NCBI GenBank assembly: GCA_009782515.1
Contig: WRIY01000014.1
Location: forward strand, 1 to 51,600
Length of the DNA: 51,600 nucleotides
From: Eubacteriaceae bacterium
Lineage (GTDB): Bacteria > Bacillota > Clostridia > Eubacteriales > Anaerofustaceae
Direction: 5' to 3'
Shown here: positions 16,870 through 25,542 of the stretch, piece after piece
Layout of the letters: each line of letters starts with the position of its first letter
Position numbering within the stretch: the first letter of the stretch is position 1
Translations under genes and position numbers: made by a program
The notes under the pieces: generated by a model
Database searches by the model: none
What the model was told of the DNA's origin: nothing
Seen by the model: only the letters and a program-made list of their open reading frames with translations

Positions 16870-17682
16870 ATGAAGAAAATAAGTTTAGAGAATGCGCTTA
16901 TAGATCGGGGCCTTTGTGAAAGCGCCTCGCAGTCACGCTCATTTATAATGGCTGGCCAGGTGCTTGTAAATGGGGCTAAGCAGGACAAAGCAGGATTTTT
17001 AGTTTCAGCCTCTGACAGCATTGAAGTTAAGCCTCTGGGCTTAAAGTATGCAAGCAGGGGAGGCTATAAGCTTGAAAAGGCCCTTAATTCTTTCAATATC
17101 AGTGCTAAAGGCAAGCATGCCCTTGATGTAGGCTCTTCTACAGGCGGCTTTACAGACTGCCTTTTGCAGGCAGGGGCAGCAAAGGTTTATGCAATTGATG
17201 TCGGATATGGGCTGCTGGCCTATAAACTGAGGAGCGATGAGCGGGTAGCCATATTTGAAAGGGAAAACTTTCGCCATTTCGCTTTCGATCGGATAGGCGT
17301 AAAGTGTGAAATAGCTGTTATGGACGTGTCCTTTATATCTGCTGTAGCGCTTGCGGCAAACTTTCGTGAATTCATCGCTGATGGCGGAGACGCTGTAGTG
17401 CTTATAAAGCCGCAATTCGAAGCAAAAAAGAATGATGTAGGGGCAAATGGCATTGTACGGAGCGCATCAACCCATATTTCAGCGCTTACCAGGGTTTCTG
17501 ATGGCTTTTTTCGGAATGGCCTATACCTGGCTAACATTGATTATTCGCCTATAAAAGGCAGCAAAGGCAATATTGAGTTTCTGGCGCACTTTCGAAAAGA
17601 CAAAAAAAGCGCACTGCTTGAGGGAAGCGCGATAGATGCAATAGCAGCAGCTGTAGGGCAAGCGCATGAGGTTTTGACTTGA
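16870..17682 (+). CDS. tlyA: TlyA-family 2'-O-ribose rRNA methyltransferase
   Basis: Predicted to methylate rRNA ribose, acting on 16S/23S C1409/C1920-type sites in the family. The 270-residue protein has an N-terminal S4 RNA-binding domain (about 5-60, NALIDRGLCESASQSRSFIM and GQVLVNG). The FtsJ-type Rossmann methyltransferase follows: KYASRGGYKLEKAL, the SAM site ALDVGSSTGGFTDCLLQAGA, and D-V-S-F-I-S. It is first in the tlyA-nadK-argR-recN cluster. Its stop overlaps the nadK start (TTGA). No ribosome site precedes the ATG, which is unusual for this genome. Confidence 0.94.
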   Translation: MKKISLENALIDRGLCESASQSRSFIMAGQVLVNGAKQDKAGFLVSASDSIEVKPLGLKYASRGGYKLEKALNSFNISAKGKHALDVGSSTGGFTDCLLQAGAAKVYAIDVGYGLLAYKLRSDERVAIFERENFRHFAFDRIGVKCEIAVMDVSFISAVALAANFREFIADGGDAVVLIKPQFEAKKNDVGANGIVRSASTHISALTRVSDGFFRNGLYLANIDYSPIKGSKGNIEFLAHFRKDKKSALLEGSAIDAIAAAVGQAHEVLT

Positions 17683-18521
17683 AAAAAATAGTGGTATACG
17701 CAAACCACCAAAAAGATCCTGAGTATGAATTCCTCTCAAAGGTTGTCAGCCTGGCTGAAAAACATGGGATAAGCAGCTGTGTATTTGGAGCAGAGTCGCT
17801 CCCAGAGCGTTTTGTGAAAGCTGACAGCTCACAGCTAAAGGAATGCTTTGCTGCAATAGCCTTAGGGGGGGACGGCACCATGCTGAATGCCATCTCTGCG
17901 TTTTCCGGCTATAACCTTGCCTTTATCGGAATAAACCTTGGCACGCTCGGGTTTCTGGCTGATGTAGCAAGAGAAGACATGGCCCAGCGCCTTGAGATGC
18001 TGTTTGCAGGGCAGTACTATATTGAAGACAGAATGATGGCGCAGGTATCAGAAGGAAACCGCATTTTAGGCGATGTTTTGAACGAGGCTATGATAAAGCA
18101 CAAGCTTGGCGAGGGCACAGGGGATTTCAAATGCTGGTCTGGCAATGCGCTTATCGGAAACTATTCTGCTGACGGGGTCCTGGTGGCAGCCCCAACAGGC
18201 TCTACTGCTTATTCCCTTTCAGCAGGGGGCCCAATTGTCAACCCCGCCTGCGATATGCTGATTATCCAGCCGATTGCGCCTCATTCCTTAAACAGCAGAA
18301 GCATCATCGCTTCTGTCTCTGAGGTAATCCATCTTGAGTTTAATCCCCAAACGACACATGTTTTCCTTGATGGAGAGTCGCATACCGCTAATTCAGGGCG
18401 TTTGACAGTAAAAGCAAGCCCGAACAGGGCTCGCTTTATTAAGTTTGATGATTATGATTTTTATGGCTTGCTCTTCAAAAAAATCAAGGAAACGAATTAT
18501 TTTAGGGGGGGGCTTACATGA
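17679..18521 (+). CDS. nadK: NAD kinase
   Basis: Phosphorylates NAD+ to NADP+ using ATP or polyphosphate. The 280-residue protein carries the G-G-D-G motif (63-66, ALGGDGTMLN) and the second conserved block GVLVAAPTGSTAYSLSAGGP (Gly-rich diphosphate loop), then PIAPHSLNSR. The start is TTG 17679, overlapping the tlyA stop by 4 nt, with GAGGT about 6 nt upstream, so it is translationally coupled. Its own stop overlaps the argR ATG (ATGA). Confidence 0.95.
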   Translation: MKKIVVYANHQKDPEYEFLSKVVSLAEKHGISSCVFGAESLPERFVKADSSQLKECFAAIALGGDGTMLNAISAFSGYNLAFIGINLGTLGFLADVAREDMAQRLEMLFAGQYYIEDRMMAQVSEGNRILGDVLNEAMIKHKLGEGTGDFKCWSGNALIGNYSADGVLVAAPTGSTAYSLSAGGPIVNPACDMLIIQPIAPHSLNSRSIIASVSEVIHLEFNPQTTHVFLDGESHTANSGRLTVKASPNRARFIKFDDYDFYGLLFKKIKETNYFRGGLT

Positions 18522-18997
18522 AATTTGAGAGGCAATCGAAAATACTCAGCCTGATAAAAGCAAATGCTATTGAAACACAATCTGAATTGGCAAGGATATT
18601 GTGCGAAAACGGCATGGATGTAACCCAAGCAACTGTATCGCGCGATATACGCGAGCTTAAGCTGGTGAAAATCCTTGACAGAGAAACTGGTTTATACAAA
18701 TATTCCCAGCAAGAAGAGTCCTCGTCGTACGATCTGCGCATAGTCAACATCTTTAAGGAAGCAGTGGTAAGCATCGACACAGCCTCAATATTTATATGCA
18801 TCCATACGCTTACCGGGATGGCTAATGCTGCAGCCGTTGCTATCGATTCAATGAAAAACAAAGACATTATCGGCTGCGTAGCAGGCGACGACACTATCTT
18901 CGTCATGGTTAGAAGAGAAGAGCAAGCCATTGCGCTGGCTGATCTATTTCGCAGAATACTCACAGAAACAGACAGCACGCCTCTGCTTAAGGGTTAG
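18518..18997 (+). CDS. argR: Arginine repressor ArgR/AhrC
   Basis: 159-residue hexameric repressor of arginine synthesis (activator of catabolism in some Firmicutes). The N-terminal winged helix is present (about 1-70, ETQSELARILCENGMDVTQA then TVSRDIRELKL). The C-terminal oligomerisation/arginine-binding domain carries HTLTGMANAAAVAIDSM and GCVAGDDTIFVM, where the GDDT aspartates bind arginine. It overlaps nadK by 4 nt and has a G-rich ribosome site. No arginine genes are nearby, and the position before recN is the usual conserved one. Confidence 0.95.
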   Translation: MKFERQSKILSLIKANAIETQSELARILCENGMDVTQATVSRDIRELKLVKILDRETGLYKYSQQEESSSYDLRIVNIFKEAVVSIDTASIFICIHTLTGMANAAAVAIDSMKNKDIIGCVAGDDTIFVMVRREEQAIALADLFRRILTETDSTPLLKG

Positions 18998-19044
18998 AAG
19001 GCGCTATAAGCATATACTCCAGATCAAAGCGCAATAAAACAATG

Positions 19045-19085
19045 AAAGGGGAAGCTGCCAGAGCCTCTCTAGGCAGCAGCCAGCT
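19045..19085 (+). promoter_or_regulatory. Hairpin between SD and start codon of recN
   Basis: SD-like AAAGGGG (19045-19051) is 34 nt before ATG 19086. Between them GCTGCC-AGAG (19054-19063) pairs with CTCT-A-GGCAGC (19067-19077), giving 10 bp with one bulged A and a 3-nt loop. Removing the hairpin would leave about 10 nt between SD core and ATG. Confidence 0.65.
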
Positions 19086-20774
19086 ATGCTTGAGTCTTTA
19101 TATATAAAAGATTATGCAATAATCGATGAGCTAAGCTTAGACTTTTCTGATGGCCTTAACATCCTTACAGGAGAGACAGGCGCCGGCAAGTCAATACTTA
19201 TCGGGGCCCTTTCATTCGTTCTCGGCGCCAGGGCAAGCGTAGGCAATATTCGCGATGGCGCTATAAAGATGCAAGTTGAGGCTGTTTTTAGCCTCACACA
19301 GCCAAGCCAGGCTTATGATATGCTGGAGGGCATGGGCATCGAAGCAGACGAAAGCAAAGCAATTTTGCGCAGGGAGCTCACCTCATCTTCAAAGAGCACT
19401 GCCCGGGTTAACGGCTTTATGATTACATCAGCTGCCCTAAAGCAGCTCTCCGTAGCGCTTTTAGACATATGCGGCCAAAACGAAAGCCACTCCCTTCTTG
19501 ATCCCAAAGAGCACCTGCGTTTCCTGGATGGATACTGCTCTGATGAAATTTCGCCTATTAAGCCGCAGCTCGCAGCTTCTTATGCGAGAATATCAGAAAA
19601 GGCAAAAAAGCTAAGGCAGCTGCAGTCAGAAGACAGCCTTTCAAAAGAGAGAATTAAGTATGCCCAGGAAGCCCTGAATGAAATTGAGCCTATGGCTCTT
19701 GTTCCGGGAGAGTATGAGCGGCTGGAAAAGAGGCTTATTGCGCTTTCCAACAGCCAAAAAATTTTTGAAGCTGTTGACACTGCTCTAGCCGGCATTTACT
19801 TTTCGGAATCAAGCGCGCTGACGCTGGTATCGCGCGCGCTAAGCGAAATCGAGAAAGCGGCAGAATATGATGAGGGCCTGGCCGACACTGCAAAGCTGCT
19901 GGAAAGCATACAGATCGATGTCAGCGAGGCTTCGCTTACTCTAAGGGACTTTCTGGCAAGCCAGAACAGCGATCCAAGAGAGCTTGAGTTCGTCCAAAAC
20001 CGCCTTAGCAGGATTCGCTCGTTTATGCTTAAATATGCTGAAACCGTTGAGGGAATAATCGAATATGCAGATGAATGCAGGGCAATAATAAGCCAATCCG
20101 TTAACATGCCAAGCCTAATAAAGGAATGCAAAGCCGAGCTTGAAGCTGAGAGGCAGCAGTACTATGATCTCGCTAAGCAAGCCAGCGGCGTGCGAAAAGC
20201 GGCATCAGAGAGGCTCGCCGGCGAAATAGCAGGCTCTCTGGGAGAGCTGGGAATGCCAAATGCTGTTTTCAGCGTCGATTTGGACGCTTCGCCCCCATCG
20301 CCAAATGGCATGGACGGAGCATCCTTTTCCTTTTCGGCTAACGCAGGCTCTGAGCCGAGGCCATTAGCCAAGGTTGCTTCAGGCGGAGAGCTCTCCCGAA
20401 TATTGCTGGCCATAAAGAATGCCTATGCAGATGAGCAGGGCCCGGACAGCCTTGTATTCGATGAAATTGATACAGGAATAAGCGGCAGGGCTGCGCAGCT
20501 GGTTGCAGAGAAAATGGCAAGGCTGTCAAGAAAGCGCCAAGTGCTTGCAGTGACGCACCTGACTCAAATAGCTGCAATGGCAGACAAGCACATGCTTATA
20601 CAGAAGAGAGAGCATGATGGAGCTTCGTACACAAAGATTATTGAGCTGTCAGCCGGGGATCGGGCATCAGAGCTTGCCAGAATGGCAAGCGGCGCCAAGC
20701 TCACGCAGACTTCTCTTGACCATGCATCTGAAGTGCTGCAAATGGCTGATGATTATAAGCAAAGCCTGTGCTAG
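19086..20774 (+). CDS. recN: DNA repair protein RecN
   Basis: SMC-like ATPase that acts early at double-strand breaks. The 562-residue protein has Walker A GETGAGKS (29-36) after the conserved LESLYIKDYAIIDELSLDF start. Long coiled coils occupy about 150-370. The C-terminal ABC signature VASGGELSR and Walker B SLVFDEIDTGISG are intact. The start is certain from family conservation, though there is no SD at normal distance (see the hairpin at 19045-19085). It is the last gene of the tlyA-nadK-argR-recN group, and luxS follows after 45 nt. Confidence 0.96.
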   Translation: MLESLYIKDYAIIDELSLDFSDGLNILTGETGAGKSILIGALSFVLGARASVGNIRDGAIKMQVEAVFSLTQPSQAYDMLEGMGIEADESKAILRRELTSSSKSTARVNGFMITSAALKQLSVALLDICGQNESHSLLDPKEHLRFLDGYCSDEISPIKPQLAASYARISEKAKKLRQLQSEDSLSKERIKYAQEALNEIEPMALVPGEYERLEKRLIALSNSQKIFEAVDTALAGIYFSESSALTLVSRALSEIEKAAEYDEGLADTAKLLESIQIDVSEASLTLRDFLASQNSDPRELEFVQNRLSRIRSFMLKYAETVEGIIEYADECRAIISQSVNMPSLIKECKAELEAERQQYYDLAKQASGVRKAASERLAGEIAGSLGELGMPNAVFSVDLDASPPSPNGMDGASFSFSANAGSEPRPLAKVASGGELSRILLAIKNAYADEQGPDSLVFDEIDTGISGRAAQLVAEKMARLSRKRQVLAVTHLTQIAAMADKHMLIQKREHDGASYTKIIELSAGDRASELARMASGAKLTQTSLDHASEVLQMADDYKQSLC

Positions 20775-20819
20775 AAGCCAAGGCTTTGCAATTAAGCAAG
20801 TGAAAGGGGCAAAGCGGCA

Positions 20820-21296
20820 ATGGAAAGAATAACTAGCTTTTCAATAGATCACACCCGCCTTAAGCCCGGCCTGTATGTGAGCAGGCTGGACAGCTTCGGC
20901 GGCGTGGAGGCTACTACATTTGATCTCAGGCTGAAAACGCCTAATGGCGGAGAATACCTCACAACAGCAGCAAGCCATACATTTGAGCACCTCGGCGCGA
21001 CGTTTCTGAGGAATGATCCGGAATTTAAAACAAAAACAATATACTTCGGCCCTATGGGGTGCAGAACAGGCTTTTATGCTGTGTTCTTTGGGATATACGA
21101 CAGCGAAGGCATGTCGCAGCTGTTTGTCGATATGTGCAGCTTTATCGAAAGCTTTGAAGGCGAAGTTCCCGGAACAAAAGAAGCTGAGTGCGGCAACTGC
21201 GCAGATCATGACCTCATCAAGGCCAAAGCTGAAGCCTCAGCATACAAAAGCGTCCTGGAAAGCCTGTCTGAAGAAACCTCCCAATACCCGGTATAA
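20820..21296 (+). CDS. luxS: S-ribosylhomocysteine lyase LuxS
   Basis: Splits S-ribosylhomocysteine into homocysteine and DPD, the precursor of autoinducer-2, in the activated methyl cycle. The 158-residue protein has all active-site parts: H53-T-F-E56-H57 (metal histidines and general base), catalytic C81 in GPMGCRTG, and metal ligand C124 in ECGNC. AAAGGGG lies 10 nt upstream of the ATG. It is followed after only 4 nt by sdaAB, so it is probably co-transcribed with serine dehydratase. No SAH nucleosidase (mtnN/pfs) gene is visible here. Confidence 0.97.
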   Translation: MERITSFSIDHTRLKPGLYVSRLDSFGGVEATTFDLRLKTPNGGEYLTTAASHTFEHLGATFLRNDPEFKTKTIYFGPMGCRTGFYAVFFGIYDSEGMSQLFVDMCSFIESFEGEVPGTKEAECGNCADHDLIKAKAEASAYKSVLESLSEETSQYPV

Positions 21297-21300
21297 GCTA

Positions 21301-21966
21301 ATGCCAATAAGCATCTTTGATATCGCAGGCCCTGTTATGGTTGGCCCCTCCTCATCGCATACGCTTGGCGCTGCCAAGCTTGGCGCTTTTGTGCGGCAAT
21401 TTTCAGCTGCCTCACTATCATCCTGCCAAGTAGTGCTATATGGCTCTTTCGCGCAAACATATAAAGGGCACCGAACAGATATAGCCATAGTTGGCGGGCT
21501 AATCGGCATTCCATATGACGATGAGCGGCTGCGCAACAGCTTCGAGATTGCGCGCGAGATGGGCTTTAGCTGCGAGATATCTGCTTCAGAGAGCACGCTT
21601 TACTCAGGCAATGTCGCCGCATTTAACATTGCCACTCCCGATGGCAAAAGCTATAGCATTTACGGCGAGTCTATTGGAGGGGGCCGGATAAATATTTTCA
21701 AAATTAACAGCATGTCTGTTGATATAGATGGCGAGTACCCGACCCTGATAACAGTGCACAAAGATGCTCCCGGCATACTGGCGAAAATAACGCAAATAAT
21801 AGCGTCAGAAAATATAAACATTGCGTTTTTAAAGCTGTTTAGGGAAGAAAAGCACGAGAGCGCAATCCTTGTTGCCCAGACTGACGAGGCATTGCCGCCT
21901 GAAGCAATACAGCGAATAGCCGGATTTGATCTGGTTTTAGAGGCAATGTTTATTGCCCCGTTATAG
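21301..21966 (+). CDS. sdaAB: L-serine dehydratase, beta subunit
   Basis: One half of the oxygen-sensitive [4Fe-4S] L-serine deaminase (serine to pyruvate + ammonia). The 221-residue protein begins ISIFDIAGPVMVGPSSSHTLGA, the characteristic SSSHT loop, and ends in an ACT domain (about 148-220, PTLITVHKDAPGILAKITQI). I chose ATG 21301 because family proteins begin exactly there. The frame stays open back to 21013 through luxS in another frame. No SD is seen, so it is probably coupled to luxS. Its partner sdaAA follows. Confidence 0.95.
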   Translation: MPISIFDIAGPVMVGPSSSHTLGAAKLGAFVRQFSAASLSSCQVVLYGSFAQTYKGHRTDIAIVGGLIGIPYDDERLRNSFEIAREMGFSCEISASESTLYSGNVAAFNIATPDGKSYSIYGESIGGGRINIFKINSMSVDIDGEYPTLITVHKDAPGILAKITQIIASENINIAFLKLFREEKHESAILVAQTDEALPPEAIQRIAGFDLVLEAMFIAPL

Positions 21967-21994
21967 TGCACTCGAGGTATAGAGGTATATATAA

Positions 21995-22870
21995 ATGAGG
22001 TTTAGGAAAGCCAGCAGCATTCTTGAATATGCCAGCAGGGAGGGAGTGCGCCTCAGTGGCGCCATGGCAAGATATGAGAGCGAAAACTCTTCGATGCCAA
22101 TACAAAGCGTATACCTGAAAATGGGCGAGATCTGGGCTGCGATGAATAACAGCACCAGCGCTGCTTTTGAAAGCCCGGAGCGCATCGAGCTAATGATAAC
22201 TGAAAATGATTCGCTCAAGCTGGCCAAGGGGGGCCGCAGCTTTTTTGGCCAGCCGTATTACAAAGCAATGCAGTATGCTTTGTCATCATCAGCGCTAAAC
22301 GCCTCAATGGGCAAAGTCGCCGCATGCCCGACAGGCGGCTCATGCGGCATAGTGCCCGGCTGCATTCGCTCAGCCCAGGAAGCCATAGGCCTTGATGGGG
22401 AAAGCGCAATAGAAGGGCTGCTTGCATCTTGCGCTGTCGGCCTTATTGTATATGAAAATGCTACTGTGTCAGGCGCGCTGGGGGGATGCCAGGCGGAAGT
22501 TGGCACAGCTGCCGCTATGGCCTCAGCTGCCGTTTGCGAAATGCTTGGGGCAAGCCCAAGCGTCTGCTTTGAAGCTGCAAGCATAGCCCTAAAAAGCTTG
22601 ATGGGGCTTATATGCGATCCTGTAGCTTCGCTTGTAGAGTCTCCCTGCTCGAAAAGGAATGCAACCGGTGCAGCATTGGCGCTCAGCTGTGCCGAAATGG
22701 CTATGGCAGGCATAACAAGCATTATTCCGTTTGACGAGGTTGTCGAGGCGATGGCTGCAGTAGGCAAGAAGCTGCCTGAAGAGCACCGGGAAACATCAGA
22801 AGGGGGAATTGCCAAAGCGCCAACAGCATTGCAGCTTGCCATGAAGGCTCTGGGCAGCCAACAGGATTAG
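21995..22870 (+). CDS. sdaAA: L-serine dehydratase, alpha (iron-sulfur) subunit
   Basis: Carries the catalytic [4Fe-4S] cluster of L-serine dehydratase. 291 residues. Likely cluster cysteines are in ACPTGGSCGIVPGC and in CDPVASLVESPCSKRN, both diagnostic of the family. GAGGT lies 9-10 nt upstream of the start. It forms the enzyme with the product of the preceding gene, and the DUF512 gene starts 2 nt after its stop. Confidence 0.95.
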   Translation: MRFRKASSILEYASREGVRLSGAMARYESENSSMPIQSVYLKMGEIWAAMNNSTSAAFESPERIELMITENDSLKLAKGGRSFFGQPYYKAMQYALSSSALNASMGKVAACPTGGSCGIVPGCIRSAQEAIGLDGESAIEGLLASCAVGLIVYENATVSGALGGCQAEVGTAAAMASAAVCEMLGASPSVCFEAASIALKSLMGLICDPVASLVESPCSKRNATGAALALSCAEMAMAGITSIIPFDEVVEAMAAVGKKLPEEHRETSEGGIAKAPTALQLAMKALGSQQD

Positions 22871-22872
22871 AA

Positions 22873-24171
22873 ATGGGAAGGCTAATAATTCATGTTCAGG
22901 CCGATTCGCTTGCGCATAAATACGGGGTAAAAGCAGGCATGCGCTTAAGCGCGCTAAACGGCAATGAGAACTTCGATATTATCGACTACCTGCAGGCATC
23001 TGCATGCCCGATTATAAGCTTGGGCTTCGAAAGCGGCCAGCAGATTGAAATAGAAAACAGCTTCGATGCGCCAATAGGCATCTCGTTTGAGAGCGCAACT
23101 GTTGACAATGTCATGAAATGCGCAAACAACTGCATCTTTTGCTTTATAAGCCAACTGCCGGAAGGCATGCGCGAGAGCCTTTATGTGCGTGATGATGACT
23201 ACAGGCTGTCATTTCTCACAGGCAACTTTATTACGCTCACAAATGCTTCCAGGCAAACCCTTGATCGCATTGCAGAAAATATGCTGAGCCCGCTGTACAT
23301 ATCCGTGCATACGCTTGATCCCGGCCTGAGGGCTTACATGCTCGGAAACCGGAACGCCGGCGACATAGCCGGCATGCTTGAATACCTGGCGCAATGCAAT
23401 ATAATGCTAAACCTTCAGTTTGTGCTCTGCCCCGGCATTAATGACGGGCAAGCGCTTGCGAGCTCCTTTGAGAAGCTGCTGCCGATTATTGGCAGCATCG
23501 AAAGCGCAGCATGCGTTCCTGTCGGGCTGACAAAGCACAGGCAGGGCCTGGCCTCTCTTCGGGCATTTGCGCCGAGTGAAGCAAGAGATGCTATCAGCAT
23601 TATTGATTCCTACAGAATGAAAGCCTACGAGCTTTGCGGGAGGCACGTTTTTAGCGCTGCGGATGAGTTCTACATAATCAGCGGCACTGAACTGCCCGGC
23701 GAAGCGTATTATGAGGGCTATCCACAGTATGAAAACGGGGTCGGCATAGCCCGAAGCTTTATAGATGAAGCAAAGCAAGCCGCTGCAAAGCTGGCCAGGC
23801 TAAGGGGCAGAGGAAAAGCGAGTGCGGCGCTTGTTACAGGCACGCTTGCCTATCCAATCATTAAAGAGGCATGCGCTCTAATCTCTTCCAAAGCGAAAGG
23901 AATCGAGCTCGAGGCGATTGCTGCCGAGAACCGCTTTTTTGGCTCTTCTATAACAGTCTCCGGCTTATTGGCAGGATCTGATATAGCAAGCGCCATTAGC
24001 GTTTCAAAAAAGGCCGATGTTATCGTGCCGTCAAGCGCGCTTTCAGATGAGGGGCTGTTTCTTGACGGGATGGGCATTGGGGAGCTTGGCAAAATAACAG
24101 GCAAAAGAATACATGTAAGTGATGCAAGCGGGGCAGAGCTTGTGCGCACAATAACTGCTTTGCGGCACTGA
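22873..24171 (+). CDS. PDZ/DUF512 radical-SAM-like iron-sulfur protein
   Basis: 432-residue member of the DUF512 family, commonly found just upstream of der in Firmicutes. Order: an N-terminal PDZ-like domain (about 1-60, AHKYGVKAGMRLSALNGNE), then a radical-SAM-like barrel with C83-x3-C87-x2-C90 (KCANNCIFCF), then the DUF512 C-terminal region (LTGTLAYPIIKEACALISS onward). This predicts an Fe-S enzyme whose substrate is not known. AGGA lies 7 nt before the ATG. A perfect 8-bp hairpin spans its stop codon. Confidence 0.9.
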   Translation: MGRLIIHVQADSLAHKYGVKAGMRLSALNGNENFDIIDYLQASACPIISLGFESGQQIEIENSFDAPIGISFESATVDNVMKCANNCIFCFISQLPEGMRESLYVRDDDYRLSFLTGNFITLTNASRQTLDRIAENMLSPLYISVHTLDPGLRAYMLGNRNAGDIAGMLEYLAQCNIMLNLQFVLCPGINDGQALASSFEKLLPIIGSIESAACVPVGLTKHRQGLASLRAFAPSEARDAISIIDSYRMKAYELCGRHVFSAADEFYIISGTELPGEAYYEGYPQYENGVGIARSFIDEAKQAAAKLARLRGRGKASAALVTGTLAYPIIKEACALISSKAKGIELEAIAAENRFFGSSITVSGLLAGSDIASAISVSKKADVIVPSSALSDEGLFLDGMGIGELGKITGKRIHVSDASGAELVRTITALRH

Positions 24172-24189
24172 GCGCGAAATAGCAAAGCA
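24156..24189 (+). promoter_or_regulatory. Hairpin spanning the DUF512 stop and preceding der
   Basis: TGCTTTGC (24156-24163) and GCAAAGCA (24182-24189) are perfect complements with an 18-nt loop that contains the upstream stop codon. There is no T tail, so it is not a normal terminator. der starts 12 nt later without a recognisable SD, so this may regulate its translation or mark an RNA processing site. Confidence 0.45.
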
Positions 24190-24201
24190 AGAAAGCAGAA
24201 A

Positions 24202-25530
24202 ATGAAGAAGAGTTATATCGCCCTTGTAGGGCGGCCCAATACAGGAAAATCAACATTGTTTAACCGGCTTGCAGGCCGAAGGATTTCGATAGTGGACGAT
24301 ACCCCCGGCGTTACCAGAGACAGGGTCATCGCAGAATCCAGCTGGCTTGATCGGCCTTACTATATAATTGACACAGGCGGCATTGAGCCGCACAGCACTG
24401 ATCCTATCAGCATACAGATTAAGAAACAGGCGGCTGCCGCAATGGACATGGCTGATGCCATCATCTTGGTTGTTGACGGCAGGGAGGGCCCTACTGCAAT
24501 CGATTATGAGATCGCTGATATGATTAGAAAGGGCGGCGGCAAGGCAATTGTAGCTGTCAACAAGCTGGACAGCTACAGCTTGCACCAGAATGCATATGAC
24601 TTTTACTCCCTGTCTTTAGGCGATCCGATACCCGTGTCAGCAGAGCATGGATCAGGCATAGGCGATGTGCTGGACGCAGCATTCAGCCTTATCGGCGATG
24701 GCGGTGACGGCGGCGAACAGGAAGCCGGCGCAAAAAGGATAGCTGTCGTTGGCAAGCCCAACACCGGAAAGTCTACGCTTATAAACTGCATAAGCGGCGA
24801 AGAGCGCGCCATAGTCAGCGAAATGCCCGGCACCACCCGCGATTCCATTGACACCGAATTTGAGTACAACGGCGAGCGCTATATTCTTACCGATACAGCC
24901 GGGCTTAAAAAGCGATCGCAAACTACCGATGCGATAAGCTACTATGCTTCGGTAAGGGCAGCAAAAGCCATAGAGCTTAGCGACTTGTGCATATTCATGA
25001 TCGATGCTACAGTAGGCGTGACAGAGCAGGATATGAAGATTGCCTCGCAGATACTGGATGCAAAGAAAGCTATTGTTATTGCCGTAAATAAATGGGATCT
25101 TATTGAAAAAGACTCAAAAACAATGGCTGAGATGGAAAAGGCAATAAAAAATGCCCTCTACTTCATAAGCTTTGCGCAGGTAGCTTTTATATCCGCCATT
25201 GACGGGGGCAGGGTAAGCAGGCTTATGGATGCTGTAGAAGCTGCTTTGGAGGAATACTACAAGCGCGTCTCGACAGGATTGATAAACGAGGTCATATCCA
25301 TGGCCGTTTCAATGTCGCCAATGCCTACTAAAGGCGGAAGGCGGCTAAGCATTTATTATGCCTCACAGGTATCAGTCGCGCCTCCCAAAATGCTGCTGTT
25401 TGTAAATGACGAAACATTAATGACAAAGCAATACCAGCGCTACCTGGATGGCAGGATTCGCAGCGCTTTGGGATTTTACGGATCGCCAATCGACATACAG
25501 CTACGTGAGCGAAAAAGCTCCAGGAGCTAA
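24202..25530 (+). CDS. der: Ribosome biogenesis GTPase Der (EngA)
   Basis: Tandem-GTPase needed for 50S assembly, 442 residues. The first G domain has P-loop GRPNTGKS (10-17), DTPGVTRDR and DTGGIEP. The second has GKPNTGKS (184-191), PGTTRDS, DTAGLKKR and NKWDLIEKD. The C-terminal KH-like domain (about 350-440) contacts rRNA. No clear ribosome site precedes ATG 24202. rqcH follows after 12 nt, so the two are likely co-transcribed. Confidence 0.96.
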   Translation: MKKSYIALVGRPNTGKSTLFNRLAGRRISIVDDTPGVTRDRVIAESSWLDRPYYIIDTGGIEPHSTDPISIQIKKQAAAAMDMADAIILVVDGREGPTAIDYEIADMIRKGGGKAIVAVNKLDSYSLHQNAYDFYSLSLGDPIPVSAEHGSGIGDVLDAAFSLIGDGGDGGEQEAGAKRIAVVGKPNTGKSTLINCISGEERAIVSEMPGTTRDSIDTEFEYNGERYILTDTAGLKKRSQTTDAISYYASVRAAKAIELSDLCIFMIDATVGVTEQDMKIASQILDAKKAIVIAVNKWDLIEKDSKTMAEMEKAIKNALYFISFAQVAFISAIDGGRVSRLMDAVEAALEEYYKRVSTGLINEVISMAVSMSPMPTKGGRRLSIYYASQVSVAPPKMLLFVNDETLMTKQYQRYLDGRIRSALGFYGSPIDIQLRERKSSRS

Positions 25531-25542
25531 AGGGGAGCACAC

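Noticed and set aside
22258-22842. 194-codon antisense frame inside sdaAA
   Set aside because: Shadow frame produced by codon bias opposite a conserved enzyme gene.
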